64,000 bases of DNA from Palaemon carinicauda (GCF_036898095.1 NC_090751.1:72392313-72456312); one strand, 5' to 3'. Numbered from the stretch's first letter, positions 23,011 through 34,694 are shown. Notes: generated by a model not told the origin, from the letters alone. A program made the numbers and translations.

Positions 23011-23300
23011 TCATAATAAAATGCTAGTATTATAACAATCGTTAAAATAAATGTTTACATTGTGCTTCCTTACAATTTCATTAACAAGATGAGTGTCTTG
23101 TTTAAAAAGACCAGAACTGAGATTTAGAATTTGATTAGCAAAATGTTTAATAAAAGCAGATTCAATAACATTTCTTTTAGCAAGGTTTTTACAAAATAAA
23201 ATCTCTGAGGAGTTTTCCCAGTCAATACAGTGGTTAAAATCGTTCATGTGAACAAACAAAGCACTAGACATTTGTCCTGTCCTAACTGCATATAGAACAA
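23011..23300 (-). pseudogene. Penelope-like GIY-YIG endonuclease C-terminal remnant
   Basis: The minus-strand frame reads YAVRTGQMSSALFVHMNDFN, then HCIDWENSSEILF, KRNVIESAFIKH and LNLSSGLFKQD. This matches the end of the Penelope-type endonuclease (pattern R...SALF.H....H.IDW.......R....R...ESa.I......N...G.yklD). About 90 codons survive without a stop. The catalytic GIY-YIG core and Arg would lie upstream and are absent. The remnant sits between the inverted arms. Confidence 0.8.
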
Positions 23301-23480
23301 TGTAAACATTTAGTTTAATGATTGTTATATTACTAGCAATTTATTATGAACGACACTTGTTTATTAATTTTTAACGACTATTAATATTTTAGCATATTTA
23401 TGATGCTTTGCTTGTTTGTGGCTTTTATTTCAGTTTTGGTAGGTTTCTTTATTGTATGATTTTATTTTCTATTTCACTTT

Positions 23481-23520
23481 GTACCCTGAAATGTACGTAA
23501 TACACGAACGAGCTTGGTAC
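23481..23520 (+). ncRNA. Degenerate hammerhead ribozyme-like motif (right arm)
   Basis: Inverted counterpart of the left-arm motif: GTACC, CTGAAA, TGTACGTAATACA, CGAACGAGCTT, GGTAC. Both the CTGATGA and GAAA boxes are damaged here, more than in the left arm. Confidence 0.5.
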
Positions 23521-23597
23521 CTGGTCTTTTCCTTTCCTGTTTCCTGTGGATTTTTTACCCTTTAATATCTGTCACGTGCAGTTTTGTGACTGATAAG

Positions 23598-23764
<167 letters not shown>

Positions 23765-24258
23765 CTGGATCCCGGTGTACCGGTTTCAAATTACCCCCTC
23801 CAAATCTTACCCCCCGGTAATTTGAAACCGGATTCAAACTACCGGGGGGTAACTTGATACCGGTTTCAAGCTACCTCCGGGGGTAATTTGAAACCGGTTT
23901 TATGCTACCCCCCTGGTTTCATATTACCCCCCTCGTTTTTGCGCAGGATCTCATCATTTATGAATATTAATAAATTGCTTTTGATCAGGGTCAACACAAT
24001 CATTAGGTAATATGTATATACATGTACTGTTTCACCTATTGGTATCGTTTATTAATATCCAGCCTTTATCCGTCTTCTGTTTATATCTTAGCTCATAAAT
24101 GTCGGATATTCCATTATCAGTCATGCGCGCATATTTGACCGAGACAGGAAGACGAGGTGAAATTTGATTTTGACTGTTATTTTTTCCATTATTTGAAATA
24201 TTTCATAATTATATTGCAAGCAAATATTATATAAGGTATAATCAACATATTGATCATA

Positions 24259-24259
24259 A

Positions 24260-24351
<92 letters not shown>
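24259..24351. repeat. (TA)n array inside the CCGG-flanked transposon
   Basis: About 93 bp of pure TA repeat. Confidence 0.97.
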
Positions 24352-24355
<4 letters not shown>

Positions 24356-24774
24356 CATGTATATGTATTTGTATGTATGTTGTAAATACTATATCATTCA
24401 TGATATCTGTAAATAATTGACACTTTTAATAAAGCAAGATTGTAAGCAATTATAAGTTTTAATAAAACATGATACAGTACATGCTGTTTGCTGCTACTGT
24501 ACTTACATTGGTTGTTTGTATACGAAAACACCTGGACTACGGAAAAGTCGTTACACTTTATAGCCCTCTATGGATGACATTGAACACAGCTTGTGTTAAT
24601 CTGAGCTCACAACTGTTGTTACTGATTTTAGCCTAAAGGCAGGCAGCTGTGTGTTATCATGGGCTAAATCAAATCCTTTTTAAACCATCTTCCAGAATAG
24701 TAAGTGATGGATTCTGAATGGATTTTTTTTTCTCTGTTGTTGATCTCGAAATGGAAAATTATTAAAAAACGGTG

Positions 24775-24960
24775 TCATAAAATGTTTAAGAATTTTACCT
24801 GAAATGTATCATAAAGAAAAAAAAGACCTCGCCAAATAGTCACCTGTACATTTCCATGCGGTTTATATAAGACTTCTGCCCCTTTGTCATAGCTACATTC
24901 TTTCTTATTACTCATTTCATCAAATGACAAAACAGCAATACCTAGTAATCGAGACTTCAT
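24775..24960 (-). pseudogene. P-element-like transposase fragment
   Basis: A 61-codon minus-strand frame reads GIAVLSFDEMSNKKECSYDK, then LYKPHGNVQVTIWRGL and YDTF. The SFDEM ... YDKG ... P.GNVQV...RGL pattern resembles the RNase H-like core of P-type (THAP9-like) transposases, where the Asp of FDEM is catalytic. A splice-like or frame break must follow, and nothing else of the protein is visible. It lies in the middle of the CCGG-flanked element, so it may be its transposase or an older passenger. Confidence 0.5.
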
Positions 24961-25189
24961 ATACCATCTTTAATGTCCTCTGGTTTAAAATGAATCGAGC
25001 TAACAGTAGCTTACACAACGTTAATTCTGTCTGCACGACGACATGCATGTTGGTAATTTATATTTGAGCTTTTATTTTTTACGTGCATAGCATCCAAATA
25101 CTACGAAGTTACTAGGCATATTGCCACCCGAAGCTCATGCACCTAAAGCACATGAATAAAATCTATAGAAGATAGAAAAAAAAATAAAA

Positions 25190-25460
25190 TCTCGGCAATC
25201 ACGCGCACACTGAAATAAAATAAAGTTTTACCTCGCCGTGATCACTAAACCTTAAATGAAAGTCTGTAACTTCAAATATTGTGAATTAGGGAATTATATG
25301 ACACTTTAGGTCTTAAATACGAAAATATCAACAATCACACGAACAGAAATAAAATAAAATTTTACCTCGCCTTTATCACAAAACCTTGAATTACAGTCTG
25401 TGACTTTTAATGTATCATATAATTCACTAATACACAATTTTTGGTCTTAAATACCAGATT
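25190..25460. repeat. Diverged tandem duplication (~130 bp units)
   Basis: Two units share GAAATAAAATAAArTTTTACC, TCGCC..., TATCAC.AAACCTT, AGTCTGT.ACTT and GGTCTTAAATAC in the same order. They lie just inside the right terminal array of the CCGG-flanked transposon. Confidence 0.75.
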
Positions 25461-25672
25461 AATCTACTTTTACTACTGCTGCGAAGCCAACAATAAATGC
25501 ATGATACAGATTTGCGATGTCACATGAATTATTTATCATTCTGATGAGGGGGTAACTTGAAAACAGAGGGGGTAACTTGAAACCGGTTTTAAACTACCCC
25601 CCCGGTAATCTGAAACCGGTTTCAAGTTACCGGGGGGTAATTTGAAACGGGGGGTAACTTGAATCCTTTACA

Positions 25673-27294
25673 CCGGGTCTGAGCTCCCAAAAATATATTA
25701 TACGATTATGACTCTCAAAGTCTGGGCACTAAAAAATATACTGTACTATGGTTTGTGACTGGGAACCAAACATATAATTTGTTATATACTACGACTTGCA
25801 AGCTAATTAACCTCTAGAATTCCAAATTACCTTGTTTGCTTTTACATTAAAACTGTTACACTTTATAACATTAATACCCGAATTGTGAGACCGTTAAATA
25901 ACTCCCAGACAGCAATATATAAAACACTGAATATCCAAAGATCTGTTAAGCACATTAAAAAATAAACTGGGTAATTATTCATAAGTATTATTAACACTTA
26001 TCTAACCCTCACAGTAGTTCTTAACAGGAATCAAGCGAACATGGTCTTAAGTAGTGATGATTGGAATAATACACTCGTTACAAAAATGAATATTTTCTAT
26101 ATGAATTACAACACTGGAAAAAATTGAATAAAAAAATTAAGTCACTGGAAAAATTAAGTCTAAACAAAACTTAGGATAAGAGAAAAATGCTACCATATGA
26201 AATTATATAATTTGACTCAATATATTATATCTGAATAAACCTTAAACCTTAAAAAAATAATGCAATGAAAATAATACAAATGCTTGAAATAAATCTGAGA
26301 TAATACTATGTTTAGGTTTGACTCTAAATGTATAATAGTTAACCAGATCACTTTCCAAACCTATTCTGCCTACACGGCCATTCACAAAAAACATTATAAA
26401 ATGCCAACACTCACCCTAATACAATGAACTAAAAAATCACCTTTTGGGCTTGCGTGACCCACGATTTGCTTTGAGGCATAGAGTCACTTAGGAGAGGACA
26501 CATTAGAACACACTGAACAATTCCGAAAATGCATTTTTCGTGGGGAGAGAGAGAGAGGGGAAGCTGCGGTTCTAACTCGATCTCTATGTCTGTCTGTCTC
26601 TGACTCTAACCTATCCTTGGGTCACCTATACATCAAATTTTGGCTAAGGCCAGAAGCTTCCATATTATTTAGGAAGTGTAACCTCTGCCTAAGGGCGTCA
26701 GTCTCCAATCAGTTAAAAATGCCAAAAGGCAAAATCGGGAGAGTTTCAGGCAACTCTCAGATACACCTCAACGTACCTCCGAGGCGACTTCCCAGCTAGC
26801 TCCACCCACCTATTGTCCCTGAAATAAAAAAAAAAAAGATAACATCCACTCGCCGTGTTTTCTAGAAAATTCGAAACACGTGGAAAAGAATATTCCAAAG
26901 CACATGTCACTGAACATTCTCTCTCTAACATCAAGCAATACATCATAAAACATAAAAGAACATTACCTAAGCCCTTGATCCTATATTGCATGAATCCTAC
27001 AACACTTTTAAATAGATAACGTAAGACTTCGTAGCAAACATACGTGAAAATAAAAGTTGATTCTTTAAAAATAATACGTAAATTACATCTTCTAAATTAA
27101 ATGAAGCAAATAAAGAAATTTACGACGAAAGTCTTACGTAATTTACATAAAATATTTGTATCTACATAGGAGGGGCTCATTTTACTGGCTGGGTATCATC
27201 TCTTCAATGCACTAATGAAGACAGTATGAATACATATAACATTATCAATATTCTACTATATTTACTCTACCACAGACCAGCTTCGTGAGATATA
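25673..27294 (-). repeat. 3' LTR of the minus-strand Gmr1-like element
   Basis: Begins next to the polypurine tract with TATATCTCACGAAGCTGGTC and contains the family hallmark GTAAATTACGTAAGACTTTC followed ~150 bp later by TACGAAGTCTTACGT (an imperfect inverted pair). It ends GGGAGCTCAGACCCGG. The same landmarks occur in the LTRs at 37,429-40,190 and 40,330-40,510. The length of ~1.6 kb is long for an LTR. Confidence 0.7.
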
Positions 27295-27843
27295 TCCCCC
27301 CTAAAAATATTATTTATATCGGGTCTGAATCCATTAATTCAGTCCAAGATAAATAATCTGTAACCAAGTCATCTTAACATGTTCATTATCTTTACTTGAT
27401 ATAGTCTTTACATAAATACAAAACGGTTGCAAACATAATGACCACCTAGTTAACCTTTGAATATTAGTTTTCATCTTTTTCACAAAAGTTAAAGGATTAT
27501 GATCTTAATACAATGTAATTTCTTCATTTTGTGGTTGATTTATGTAAATTAAGAACCTGTTTATTGCTACGATCAGCGCCAGCAGTTCCGTTTCAATTGT
27601 CGAGCAGGCTTGTTGCTTCTTCAGCTTTGAAGCCATAAGACGCACAGGAAGAAGAGTTCCTTCCTTATCTTCTTGCAATGAAACAGCTCCAATGCCATTA
27701 TTCGACGCATCCACTTGGATAAAGCATTTCTCATTGAAATCCGGTGTTTGAAGTCTTACTTTCAAAGTCAATATAGCCTTCCTCAGATTTTTCCTTTTTA
27801 CTGGTATCTCAATAACGTAGGTCGGGTCATTGCCTTCTTCCAA
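27295..27843 (-). pseudogene. RNase H domain and polypurine tract of the Gmr1-like element
   Basis: FNEKCFIQVDASNNGIGAV carries the first RNase H Asp (VDAS). Next come ASKLKKQQACSTIETELLAL with the catalytic Glu and YINQPQNEEITLY, then past a stop DHNPLTFVKKMKTN and WSLCLQPFCIYVK. The reading ends in stops and TTTTTAGGGGGGATA (27,303-27,292). Having the polypurine tract within about 20 bases of the RNase H end shows that integrase is not downstream. Confidence 0.85.
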
Positions 27844-27864
27844 ACTCCGAAATGGTTCTGGGAA

Positions 27865-28830
27865 CTAGAAGGTGATAGGGAATCTTCTTTCCGATGCGTA
27901 GACCAACACCTGATGTCCTTCCACAATCTTTCTGCTCATACTCTTCATACCAAACATTTTCTTCGCTCGTCTTTGACTCGTCGTCTTCATGCCCTCTAGG
28001 GAAAATTTCCTTAACTTGCCGATTCCTTTCCTTAAATCCTTGAAATTTCCTTCGTCTGTTTCCTCTTGATTCTTTCTTTTTCCTGCCAACATTTTCTCTG
28101 GTCCTTTGCTGAAGGGTCCCTCAATCTGTCTGTTCGTATTCTTCCTACTAAACCTTTACTTCTTCCGTCCTTTTCTGGTAGTCTTCATGCCTTCTAAGGA
28201 AAATTTCATTATCTCGCCGACCCTTTTCCACAAATTCTTGACATATTCTCTTTCCGTTTTCTCATTCCATTTTTCTGCTATTTTTTTCTTTGGTCCTTTC
28301 CTGAAGGGTTCTCCTCGTACTTTCATTCGGCGTAAAGGAATCTCCTTAATACACATGTTGGGCTTTTCAGCCATTTGACATACGTGACATGTACAGCAAA
28401 ACTAGCTCATGTCTTTATGCATGCCAGGCCAGTAAGGGTGTGTCATTATCTTCTCCTTCTTCTTCCTTATCCGAATATATGTCCTGTCTCGTGCATTCCC
28501 CGGGATATCAGCGGGTCTATGCTTCCTCATAAGCAACCCATCCTTAAGATATCAACAGGTTGGAGACTGCTGTGCCTGCGTCTCGTCCACCACACAATTC
28601 AATAACTCGGTTAACGTTGCATCTTTCCGTTGCAATCTTATCAGCCTTTTCCTACTCCCTTGTCCTACTTCTAACGTTGAATTTTCTATTTTTTTCAAGT
28701 CCATTTCTTCTTTACCTACTTGTCTGCTCGTCTGTCGCGTCTCTTTGCTTGAGCTTACTCTTGAGATCTCTACTTGTGTATCATCACCGGAATCCTCTTC
28801 TTGGAAAAACAAATCCTGCAAGTTCATTGC
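27865..28830 (-). pseudogene. Integrase zinc-domain segment plus duplicated basic spacer
   Basis: SRKRLIRLQRKDATLTELLN and VVDETQAQQSPTC lead to an integrase N-terminal zinc region (THPYWPGMHKDMS, CHVCQMAEKPNMCIKE). Then RGEPFRKGPKKKIAEKW, GEIMKFSLEGMKT and a second, diverged copy of that spacer (EGPFSKGPEKMLAGK, GKLRKFSLEGMKT). The DDE catalytic core that should follow is missing, as is RT. The same arrangement occurs in the plus-strand copy at 42,868-43,440. Confidence 0.75.
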
Positions 28831-29323
28831 TCCTTCGATTTCTTTCTCTTTTTTGTCCTCTTGTCTGCTCGTTTGTCATTCCTTTTCTTTAGAAAACAAA
28901 TCCTCTAAGTTTACTGCTCCTTTGATTTCTTTTGCTTCTTTGTCCACTTGTCCGTTCGTCTGTCGTTCCTCTTTGCTCCTGCTTAATCTTAAGTTCTCTT
29001 CTTGTGTATCATCAAGGGAATCCTGTTCTTTGGAAAACAAGTCCTCCAAATTCATTTCTTCCAGGTCCATTGTTTCTTTGATCTCTTGTCCAATTGCCGG
29101 TGGTTCTTCTTCACTTGGGCTTACTTGGAAATTCTCCTCTTACACACCATCAAGGAAATCCTCTTTTTCAGAAAACAAATCCTCCAAATAAATTTCTTCC
29201 AAGTGCATTTTTTTCTTCATCTCCTTGTCCACTCGTCTGTCGTTCCTCTTCGCTCGGGCTTACTTGGAACTTTTCCTCTTGTGTACTATCAAGGGAATCC
29301 TCTTCTTTAGGAAACAAATCTTC
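28831..29323 (-). pseudogene. Glu/Ser-rich repeated module of the Gmr1-like element
   Basis: At least three diverged copies of a ~40-codon block reading EEMNLEDLFSKEQDSLDDTQ, with ENLRLSRSKEERQT, lie in tandem (about 28,745-28,830, 28,880-29,070 and 29,130-29,320). The plus-strand copy has the same block once or twice. Function unknown; the composition suggests an acidic spacer between protease and integrase. Confidence 0.7.
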
Positions 29324-29929
29324 TCAGTTCATCACTCCTTCGATTTCTCCTTCGTCTTTGGGAGCAACATCTTTCTTCATACTCCTAATCATAACACCAC
29401 TAGGAACTAGAAACGGGTTAAAATGACCTGTCACCAACTCACATGACAGTTTTAAACGGCAAATAGGGGTGACCTCTTCACCTCCTATTCCCTTCAAAAT
29501 AATTGAGTCCCCAGTGAGAGACCGTTTCACCAATGGATGTACTCCCCGTACAACCACACTATGATTAGAACCTGTATCGCGCAATATCATGACCAGGGTT
29601 CGCTCACTCCCGTCTATTGTTGCTAACATACCTTCATAAATATATGGTTTAAAAGCATCCATGCAGTTTGGGTTCATTCTGTTCGTCGTGTAAACGATGG
29701 CTGTTTTATTTTCCTCTCCATCCTTTCCTGATTGCTTCTTAGTCTTCGCACTCTTTGAAGTCGAATTATCTTTAATCACTTGGGTGACTGCTTTTGGTTG
29801 GTTTGACCAACATTCCTTACTGATATGGCCTCTCTTGCCACACTTAAAACAAACAATATCAACCTCCTGCAAATCTTTCACAATACTTAAAGGAGGACAA
29901 TCCGGCATTTGTTGCTGTGGTACTATCAC
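29324..29929 (-). CDS. Gag zinc knuckle and aspartic protease, Gmr1-like
   Basis: A single open frame of 201 codons. Near the N-terminus is the CCHC knuckle CFKCGKRGHISKECW. After a Lys-rich linker (SAKTKKQSGKDGEENKT) comes TIDGSERTLVMILRDTGSNH with the protease DTGS motif. The flap-like ILKGIGGEEV follows, then a C-terminal VTGHFNPFLVPSG. Length and order fit the gag C-terminus fused to protease in Ty3/gypsy elements. No stop interrupts it, so this part of the copy is well preserved. The matching region in the plus-strand copy (41,831-42,190) has CYS/CCHC changes and GAG in place of DTG. Confidence 0.85.
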   Translation of the reverse strand: MIVPQQQMPDCPPLSIVKDLQEVDIVCFKCGKRGHISKECWSNQPKAVTQVIKDNSTSKSAKTKKQSGKDGEENKTAIVYTTNRMNPNCMDAFKPYIYEGMLATIDGSERTLVMILRDTGSNHSVVVRGVHPLVKRSLTGDSIILKGIGGEEVTPICRLKLSCELVTGHFNPFLVPSGVMIRSMKKDVAPKDEGEIEGVMN

Positions 29930-30099
29930 ATTCTGCTTAGGGACAGTACCAGTGCTACTTCGGTTGTAACTGTTGAACTTATTCCTGTAGTTATTTTGAA
30001 CTGGATCCCATGATTCGGTAAATACTTGACACTTGGTTGGAACGACGGTTGAAACTTCATGCCCGAGAAGGGTTTACAACTGATGATATTGTAATCTTC

Positions 30100-31190
30100 A
30101 CTCAACGAAGCGGCTTTATCAAGTTTTTCCACCTCTCTCTCTCCCTCATGTATGTTCGAATGTGTTTATGAATCCATCGTAGATAGAGTTCTAGTATTAT
30201 CAATTCTTCTAAATTAGCCATCTCCTTTACGTTAGCAGCTTTTTTCCTTCTTTTAAAACATCGTCGTACACCATAAGCGTAATCCAGGAAAGTCATTTCC
30301 TCGTCCTTCCACAAACTTCGGAAATTTTCCTTATAATATTCAGGGGTCATCTGGTACACCTGCAGCACGCTCCTCTTTACTTTTTGATACTTCATCCTTT
30401 GCTCCTGAGATAAGGATAGATAAGCACTGCGGCCTTTACCAGAGTACATTCTGCACTAATAAAGACCATTTATCTTCTGGCCATTCCATCATCAACGCGA
30501 CTGTTTAAAAATGATTGAAGAACTCATCCAGAGCTTCTGCGAATTTCGGGATCAACACCTGTGCGTTTGCCATATCAAACATCTGAGCTGCTACATTTGC
30601 ACAAGCATTCATCAGTTCCAAGTCCCTCAAATGTCATGCATCTTCCGCTAGTCTTACTTCCATTTCTCTCCGTCTTCTCTCTCTCTTCTTCTTGCCTTGC
30701 TACTAATTTTTTCGCACGTTGTCTTTCTTATTTCTCGTTTTCTTCTCGTCTTGCTTCCATTTCTTTTGCACATCGTCTTTCTTCTCTCTCATCTTCTTCT
30801 CGTCTTCTCTCTCCTTTCTCTTCGTTCTGCCATCATCTCATCCTAATCAAATTCTCTTCCACTGCAATACGTCGAATCTTAGCTTCCACATCCTTATCTG
30901 CTTTCATGCCTTCAGTTTGAGGGTCACCCAGTTCATGCTTCACCAAAAGTTCTTCCTCAGCTTCCTCCATCCGTTCACGAGCTGCCATAATATTCCCTTC
31001 CAACAACTTTCCCGAGTTTATCAACGCTTCTAAGGGTAGACACTTAACTTGGGCCTTATACATCCAACTCGTAGCATGGCCACCATATGCCATTAAGATC
31101 AAGAGCCACTGGGTTTTAGTTACATTAGCTTCTGACAATTCCTGAACACTTTGATTGCTTAAAAACTCTTGGATATTAAGCTGTGCCTTC
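30100..31190 (-). pseudogene. Gag (matrix/capsid region) of the Gmr1-like element
   Basis: The frame opens near 31,185 with AQLNIQEFLSNQSVQELSEA, the same start as the plus-strand copy at 40,888. Then comes an Arg/Glu-rich stretch (VEENLIRMR and a long basic-acidic coiled-coil-like region, 30,850-30,620) and a capsid-like segment resembling a SCAN fold: RSVLQVYQMTPEYYKENFRS, MTFLDYAYGVRRCFKR (30,449-30,102). Two or more frameshifts break it. Confidence 0.75.
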
Positions 31191-31327
31191 TTGTACGTTT
31201 ACAATAATTAAGGCCTCTCCAAAAGATAATATACTGACAATACTCAACACCTATTAACACTGTACGATTAAAAACCTTGAATAAAAAACATGGCCTTTTT
31301 ATCACCAATATTTAAAAGACTCGCTCG

Positions 31328-31348
31328 ATTCCCAGGGTCTGGGCACCA
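31328..31348 (-). promoter_or_regulatory. Candidate primer-binding site
   Basis: Minus strand TGGTGCCCAGACCCTGGGA lies between the LTR end and gag. TGG-starting GC-rich sites of this kind prime gypsy elements. The exact LTR end is unclear because a related copy of the motif (GTGCCCAGACTTTG) also occurs within the LTR. Confidence 0.45.
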
Positions 31349-31830
31349 AAATATACTATATTGTATGGATCCCGGGTCTGAGCACCCAAAAATATATTAT
31401 ACGATTATGACTCCCGAAGTCTGGCCATTAAAAAATATAATATACTATGGCTCGTGAATGGGAACTAAACATATGATATGATATATACTACGACTGGCAA
31501 GCTAATTAACCTCTCGAATTTGAAATTACCTTGTTTGTTTTAGATTAACACTGTTACACTTTAAAACATTAATACCCGAATTCTGAGACCGTTAAATAAC
31601 TTCTAGACAGCAATATATAAAACACTAAATATCCACAGGTCTCTTAAGCACACTCAAAACTAAACTGGGTAATTATTCACAAGTATTTTCAACACTTATC
31701 TAACTCTCACTGTGGTTCTTAATAGGAATCGAACGGAACCTGGTCTTAAATAGTGATGATTGAAATAATACATTTGTTACAAAAATAAATATATTCTATA
31801 TAAATTACAACACTGGAAAGAATTTAGATA

Positions 31831-32237
31831 AACACGAGACGAGATTCGACTGTAGCCCTGTTTGGGCAATCCCATCATCTCTTCATTTTCATCAGCATTT
31901 TGGAAGTAAACCAACCTGCGTGTTAAGGAAACTGTCCTGTTTGACCAAGATGTCATCGTCTTGTTTAGTGGAGTCATCATATTTTGAGAAACCGAGCCTG
32001 AGGAAAATCCTTGTTTAGGATATATGTCATCATGGAAGGACACATGCTGCCCTTTTGTTACGACTTAACAGATGGTGCGGACTGCATCAGAAATTTCTTC
32101 TAGAAGCTTCCATGTTTCAATCGAAGTGGGCGTTTCTGAGGAAGCCAATAGAGATGCAGAATTGGTAAAAAGAACGCCATCTATGGAGATGACCACTGCC
32201 CACTGTAATTAACTCCACCCATAATGGGTATATAAAC
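31831..32237 (+). promoter_or_regulatory. LTR-like fragment ending in a TATA box
   Basis: Sequence unrelated to the Gmr1-like LTR starts abruptly at about 31,831. It ends with GGGTATATAAAC (32,226-32,237), a strong TATA motif, immediately before the TTAA into which a piggyBac-like element has inserted. It may continue at 33,600. Confidence 0.4.
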
Positions 32238-32241
32238 TTAA

Positions 32242-33595
32242 CCCTGGAAAGGTATGATGGGTCGTATGCGACCCCTACAGCATTTTCAAAACCTGTTTTT
32301 TCCCCATAAATCACCAGCTGTCTCGAATATGGCAGTGATCGACCTGCAAGGGGTGACTAGTCTACATGCCAGTGTCTGCTTTAGGACTGATTTTTGTCTA
32401 ACTTCCCTCCTTCCCCGTTTTTTTACCCCCCCCCCCCCCAGGGGTCGACCTCGACCCTGACATACCTTTATAGGGGTAAGTGATCAAACAGCTAAGTTAT
32501 TAAATAATTATAAATTGTCGAACATTGTTGATACTTGTTTGGTTCTTTATAGTTGGAAAGTGTGGATGGATGGTGTGTCTACCACTTGCATGACATTGGT
32601 TTTGGCTTAGATGCCATATATTGCCATGAGGTCCATTTTCCCTCAAATGCTAATTTCTGATTTTTTTTTATTTTTTGCAAATTTGATTTTTTCCTATTTA
32701 TTTTGAATTTATCTTTAATAATGGCCAGCAGACAGTATTCCCTCGGCATGGATGTCATCAACACACTTCTAATGGAGTTAAAAAGAGATGTTGATGATAA
32801 TATGGAGTTTGCAACCCCATTCTTCATTTCAAGTGGTAGATTGGGCTGTAAGAGTTGTTGCGGTCTGCGGCCATTTTGTTGACATACCCGAAAGGTAAGT
32901 TGGCATATCTCTATATATTATTGTTCTGTATAGAATATGTGATATTTTGGTATATTTTAATGCATAAATATCATATTTTATAGGAGATACAATGATTTTC
33001 ATAAGAAATTTACATTGTGAAACTAGGCCGTCAAAAAATGACCTTTAGATTTCGCCCTTGATATAACAGTAAATTACATCTTAGTGCACATTTTATTATG
33101 TATTTCTGTTCTAGGATAATATGAGTTTATTCTATAAAAAAATAGCCTCTTCTTATTTCATTTGGATACCCAAAAAAATTCATGAAATTTGGACAATTTT
33201 TTTTGGCCAAAAAAAGTTACCCTTTTTTTCTCCTTTCAGATCTTGACTTCTATGGGTCCAACTCATTTCCAGCAATCACACGCTGTTGCTTTGCCATCTA
33301 AGAAGGTGTCCCTAAAGGGATTTATGAGTATATGTATATTTCTATTTTTTGTGAATATTTACGTCGTCTTTTTTTTTGTATACTTAAATTTTTAATATAT
33401 TTCCAATAAATAGTTATTTTGTAGATGGGTATCATTTATATTTTCAGTAGTTTTTAGCATTCTTTGAAGTATTTTTAGCAAGTCAAACAATACAGATTGA
33501 TGCATAACTAAATTTTTCCTGAATTTTTTCGGAGTCGGGGTCGCGCGCGACCGAGTATACCCTTAAAGGGGTGTCCGAGGAGCGTACCTATCCAG
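32242..33595 (+). mobile_element. TTAA piggyBac-like element, copy 1 (short form)
   Basis: Left end TTAA|CCCTGGAAAGGTATGATG; right end CGAGGAGCGTACCTATCCAG then TTGA (decayed TTAA). Ends and interior (CGGCCATTTTGT, GGTACCCAAAAAAATTCATG, AAAGTTACCC) match copies 2 and 3, but it carries only about one satellite monomer (32,550-32,660). A 53-codon plus frame at 32,721-32,882 (MASRQYSLGMDVINTLLMEL, acidic) precedes a donor-like GGTAAGT and could be the first exon of a lost transposase. No DDE core is present. Superfamily is inferred from TTAA and the CCCT ends. Confidence 0.75.
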
Positions 33596-33599
33596 TTGA

Positions 33600-34611
<1,012 letters not shown>

Positions 34612-34694
34612 TTATGCTAGGTAAAAAGGAGAAGCGGAAGTGTTAGAGTTCAACGGCAGAACAAGCTGTTTGATGTATAATGACTCAAGGGTAG

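Larger units (their letters stand above)
22795..23575. mobile_element. Penelope-like element fragment with inverted terminal arms
   Basis: Arms of about 270 bp (22,798-23,067 and 23,291-23,570) are reverse complements (AAATCCACAGGAAACAGGAA vs TTCCTGTTTCCTGTGGATTT). Between them is a minus-strand GIY-YIG endonuclease remnant. Inverted or partly inverted LTR-like ends are characteristic of Penelope-like elements, often with 5'-truncated copies in inverse orientation. TA arrays flank both sides. RT is missing. Confidence 0.75.
23776..25672. mobile_element. 1.9 kb DNA transposon, TGTA...TACA ends, CCGG target duplication
   Basis: Left end TGTACCGGTTTCAAATTACC; right end, read inward, TGTAAAGGATTCAAGTTACC. 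Both ends are followed by clusters of the same ~16-bp palindrome-rich words (GGTTTCAAGTTACC and complements) at 23,785-23,935 and 25,545-25,665. CCGG lies at 23,772-23,775 and 25,673-25,676. The undisturbed site survives in the other LTR copy as GGATCCCGGGTCTGAG (31,372-31,390), which shows one CCGG was duplicated. TG..CA ends with a 4-bp duplication suggest a Ginger-type element, but the only protein trace inside looks P-element-like, so the superfamily is open. Confidence 0.8.
25673..31830 (-). mobile_element. Gmr1-like (integrase-first) Ty3/gypsy element, internally deleted
   Basis: Minus strand: LTR end segment (31,830-31,376), primer-site region, gag (31,190-30,100), zinc knuckle and protease (29,929-29,324), Glu/Ser-rich module, integrase zinc domain (28,830-28,300), RNase H (27,843-27,310), polypurine tract (27,303-27,295), LTR (27,294-25,673). 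The two LTR end segments (25,673-26,120 and 31,376-31,830) are direct repeats with moderate divergence. RT and the integrase core are absent. The 5' LTR is truncated at 31,830, and the 3' LTR is invaded at its end by the CCGG-flanked transposon. Confidence 0.8.

Noticed and set aside
26617..26799. Possible small gene with MGHLYIKFWLRPEASILF start
   Set aside because: Falls in the middle of the long 3' LTR of the Gmr1-like element and has no counterpart motif in the other LTR copies.
28106..29426. Plus-strand Ser/Leu-rich frames
   Set aside because: Antisense of the Glu/Ser-rich module and integrase region of the minus-strand gypsy element.
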